Assembly: GCA_030628755.1 (NCBI GenBank)
Contig: DAOVQH010000164.1
Coordinates: forward strand, 1 to 5,993
From: Candidatus Cloacimonadota bacterium
GTDB taxonomy: Bacteria > Cloacimonadota > Cloacimonadia > Cloacimonadales > TCS61
DNA length: 5,993 nucleotides
Direction: 5' to 3'
The translations under genes and the position numbers were made by a program. The notes under the pieces are model-generated. The model was given only the letters and a program-made list of their open reading frames with translations, searched no databases and was not told the origin of the DNA. Below are positions 4,816-5,993 of the stretch, in pieces (position 1 is the stretch's first letter; each line of letters opens with the position of its first letter).

Positions 4816-4818
4816 TTA

Positions 4819-5993
4819 TTATTCCTCCACCTCTATCCTTATTCCTTCCGAATGAGATGTGAATTCCGGGGCATACATGCACTGGATAGAAGTTATTCCA
4901 TTCGAGAAATCTCCCAGGTGGGTCACACGCAGCGGATACTCAAAAACATAAGTTCCTTTGGGAAGATAATCGAAGAAGAAGTTGGTGGCAGCATCACGGG
5001 TACTTTCGTAGTAACCCAGACCATCCTGCCATTTGTAGCGGGAGATCACGTTTTCCGGCTCCAGGCTCGATGCTCTCATATCCTTCATGTGAACAAATTC
5101 CATATTTCTATCTACCCGAAGTTCGATGCGTACTTTTATCCTGTCACCAATGTTCAGTTTGGTTTTTTCCGTAACAGGTTCGATTACTTTTCCGGCATCG
5201 GAAAATTTTTCACGGAATAGCTGCTTTTTAAGTTTAAGCGGAGTTTCGTGTGGAGTTATTTTATCCAGGTCTTCAAAATATTGCCAGTAAAGCGCACCCC
5301 AGGCAACCACGTCATTTTTATTCGTAACTTTCACATTTCCCATTTTTGGTTTGATCTCATCAGCAGACCACGAAGTTTTGAAATATCCGGTTCCGGCTTC
5401 GATTTTCACGTCATCCATTTTGAATGGATCAATGAGCATGTTTCCCAGAGTTATCTCTGCGAGTTTGTCATTTTCCAGGAAATCTATTCCTTTTAGAAGC
5501 AGGGCATAACAGGCTTCCACGGTTGCTTTGGTTGTTTTCCAATCCTGGGTTTGTTTTTGTTTGAGCAGCCATACTTTCATGTTTTCCACAGATTCCTTAT
5601 CCTGACCAGCTTCATCAAATGCTTCGATGAGCAAAGCTTGAGTCTCGATGGGAGCCTGATACCAGTAATATCCCGCATAATTATCTTTCCAGTACATTCC
5701 CATTTCTTCAGAATAGAGCGAGAATTCCTTGAGCGATGCGATTATGTTTTTTGGCGTTTCTTTATCATCGTACCGATGCAATGCCAGCGAGATCATTCCC
5801 TGCATATATTTGCTTTTATTCAGCCAGTATTTTTTTGCCTGTCCTTTGAAATATTTGAATGCCTTTTCATTCCTGTCGTTTATGGGAATATCTTTGAAAT
5901 AACTTCTGGAATACAGGTATTGGATCTGAATGCTGGAAATATGGTCGTCATCCATATCGCTGGCATGTTTCAGCAGCCACTCGTAATCTTCCC
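4819..5993 (-). CDS. Alpha-2-macroglobulin-like protein, C-terminal part (5' end outside window)
   Basis: 390 residues are visible, and the frame stays open to the right edge, with EDYEWLLKHASD ahead of the first visible Met at 5955. The first half is helical and resembles the thioester-domain (TED-like) alpha-toroid of bacterial macroglobulins: YWYQAPIETQALLIEAFDE, then WKTTKATVEACYALLLKG. The last 130 residues form a beta-rich domain like the C-terminal bMG10 domain, with NFFFDYLPKGTYVFEY, PLRVTHLGDFSNGITSIQCM and YAPEFTSHSEG. This arrangement is typical of long envelope macroglobulins of Bacteroidota and relatives, thought to trap proteases or protect the periplasm. The CxEQ thioester motif, if any, would lie outside the window, so thioester activity cannot be judged. 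The gene is on the same strand as the VWA gene, but the dinD block separates them. Confidence 0.85.
   Translation of the reverse strand, partial: EDYEWLLKHASDMDDDHISSIQIQYLYSRSYFKDIPINDRNEKAFKYFKGQAKKYWLNKSKYMQGMISLALHRYDDKETPKNIIASLKEFSLYSEEMGMYWKDNYAGYYWYQAPIETQALLIEAFDEAGQDKESVENMKVWLLKQKQTQDWKTTKATVEACYALLLKGIDFLENDKLAEITLGNMLIDPFKMDDVKIEAGTGYFKTSWSADEIKPKMGNVKVTNKNDVVAWGALYWQYFEDLDKITPHETPLKLKKQLFREKFSDAGKVIEPVTEKTKLNIGDRIKVRIELRVDRNMEFVHMKDMRASSLEPENVISRYKWQDGLGYYESTRDAATNFFFDYLPKGTYVFEYPLRVTHLGDFSNGITSIQCMYAPEFTSHSEGIRIEVEE

Noticed and set aside
4852..5496. Plus-strand open frames opposite the macroglobulin gene
   Set aside because: They are antisense shadows of a recognisable coding region.
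1..5993. CRISPR array, tRNA or rRNA gene
   Set aside because: No regularly spaced direct repeats with unique spacers, no tRNA-like cloverleaf with a T-arm GTTCRA motif in suitable context, and no conserved rRNA segments were seen.

Overview
The window looks like AT-rich chromosomal DNA from an uncultured bacterium of the FCB type; Cloacimonadota or Bacteroidota relatives are my guess. The basis is a Bacteroidota-style alpha-2-macroglobulin C-terminus, a secreted von Willebrand A (VWA) protein of a type common in that superphylum and in planctomycetes, strong AGGAGG-type ribosome binding sites and many short interspersed palindromes. No rRNA, tRNA or CRISPR is visible, so the taxonomy is inference.

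Layout. Three minus-strand genes for exported proteins frame the window: the C-terminal part of an alpha-2-macroglobulin-like protein (4819-5993, entering from the right edge), a complete VWA protein with signal peptide (305-1414), and the first 23 codons of another signal-peptide protein (1-70, running off the left edge). Between the alpha-2-macroglobulin gene and the VWA gene lies a plus-strand block (about 1472-4818) holding dinD (2025-2861) and a 460-residue DUF1186 / SEC-C / pRiA4b_ORF3-like fusion (3061-4443). This block has the look of an accessory insertion. Two diverged copies of the same short C-terminal tail, which resembles the end of a type IIG (Eco57I/TaqI-like) restriction-modification protein, sit on either side of dinD in direct orientation. 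Non-coding parts of the block are packed with palindromes and interspersed repeats.

Repeats. (a) A nested inverted repeat, 87-263, lies between the two left-hand minus-strand genes. (b) The 15-base near-palindrome AAACTTCCGAAGTTT and its reverse complement form pairs on both sides of the fusion gene. (c) An ATTCCC-N8-GGGAAT unit occurs at 4504-4523, with a degenerate relative near 195-214. (d) A CCTGTCTCG...GAAG.CGGAAG unit occurs at 1860-1894 and 4671-4706. (e) A perfect 31-base pyrimidine-rich direct repeat occurs at 4630 and 4742.

How the genes may work together. The minus-strand proteins are probably envelope or periplasmic. The plus-strand block carries an SOS-family gene (dinD) beside restriction-modification debris, as expected of a decayed defence island. 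No complete new defence system is visible. The most distinctive points are the three-domain fusion with an intact-looking internal ribosome binding site and start codon at the domain junction, the paired restriction-modification tails bracketing dinD, and a large hairpin just ahead of the dinD ribosome binding site.
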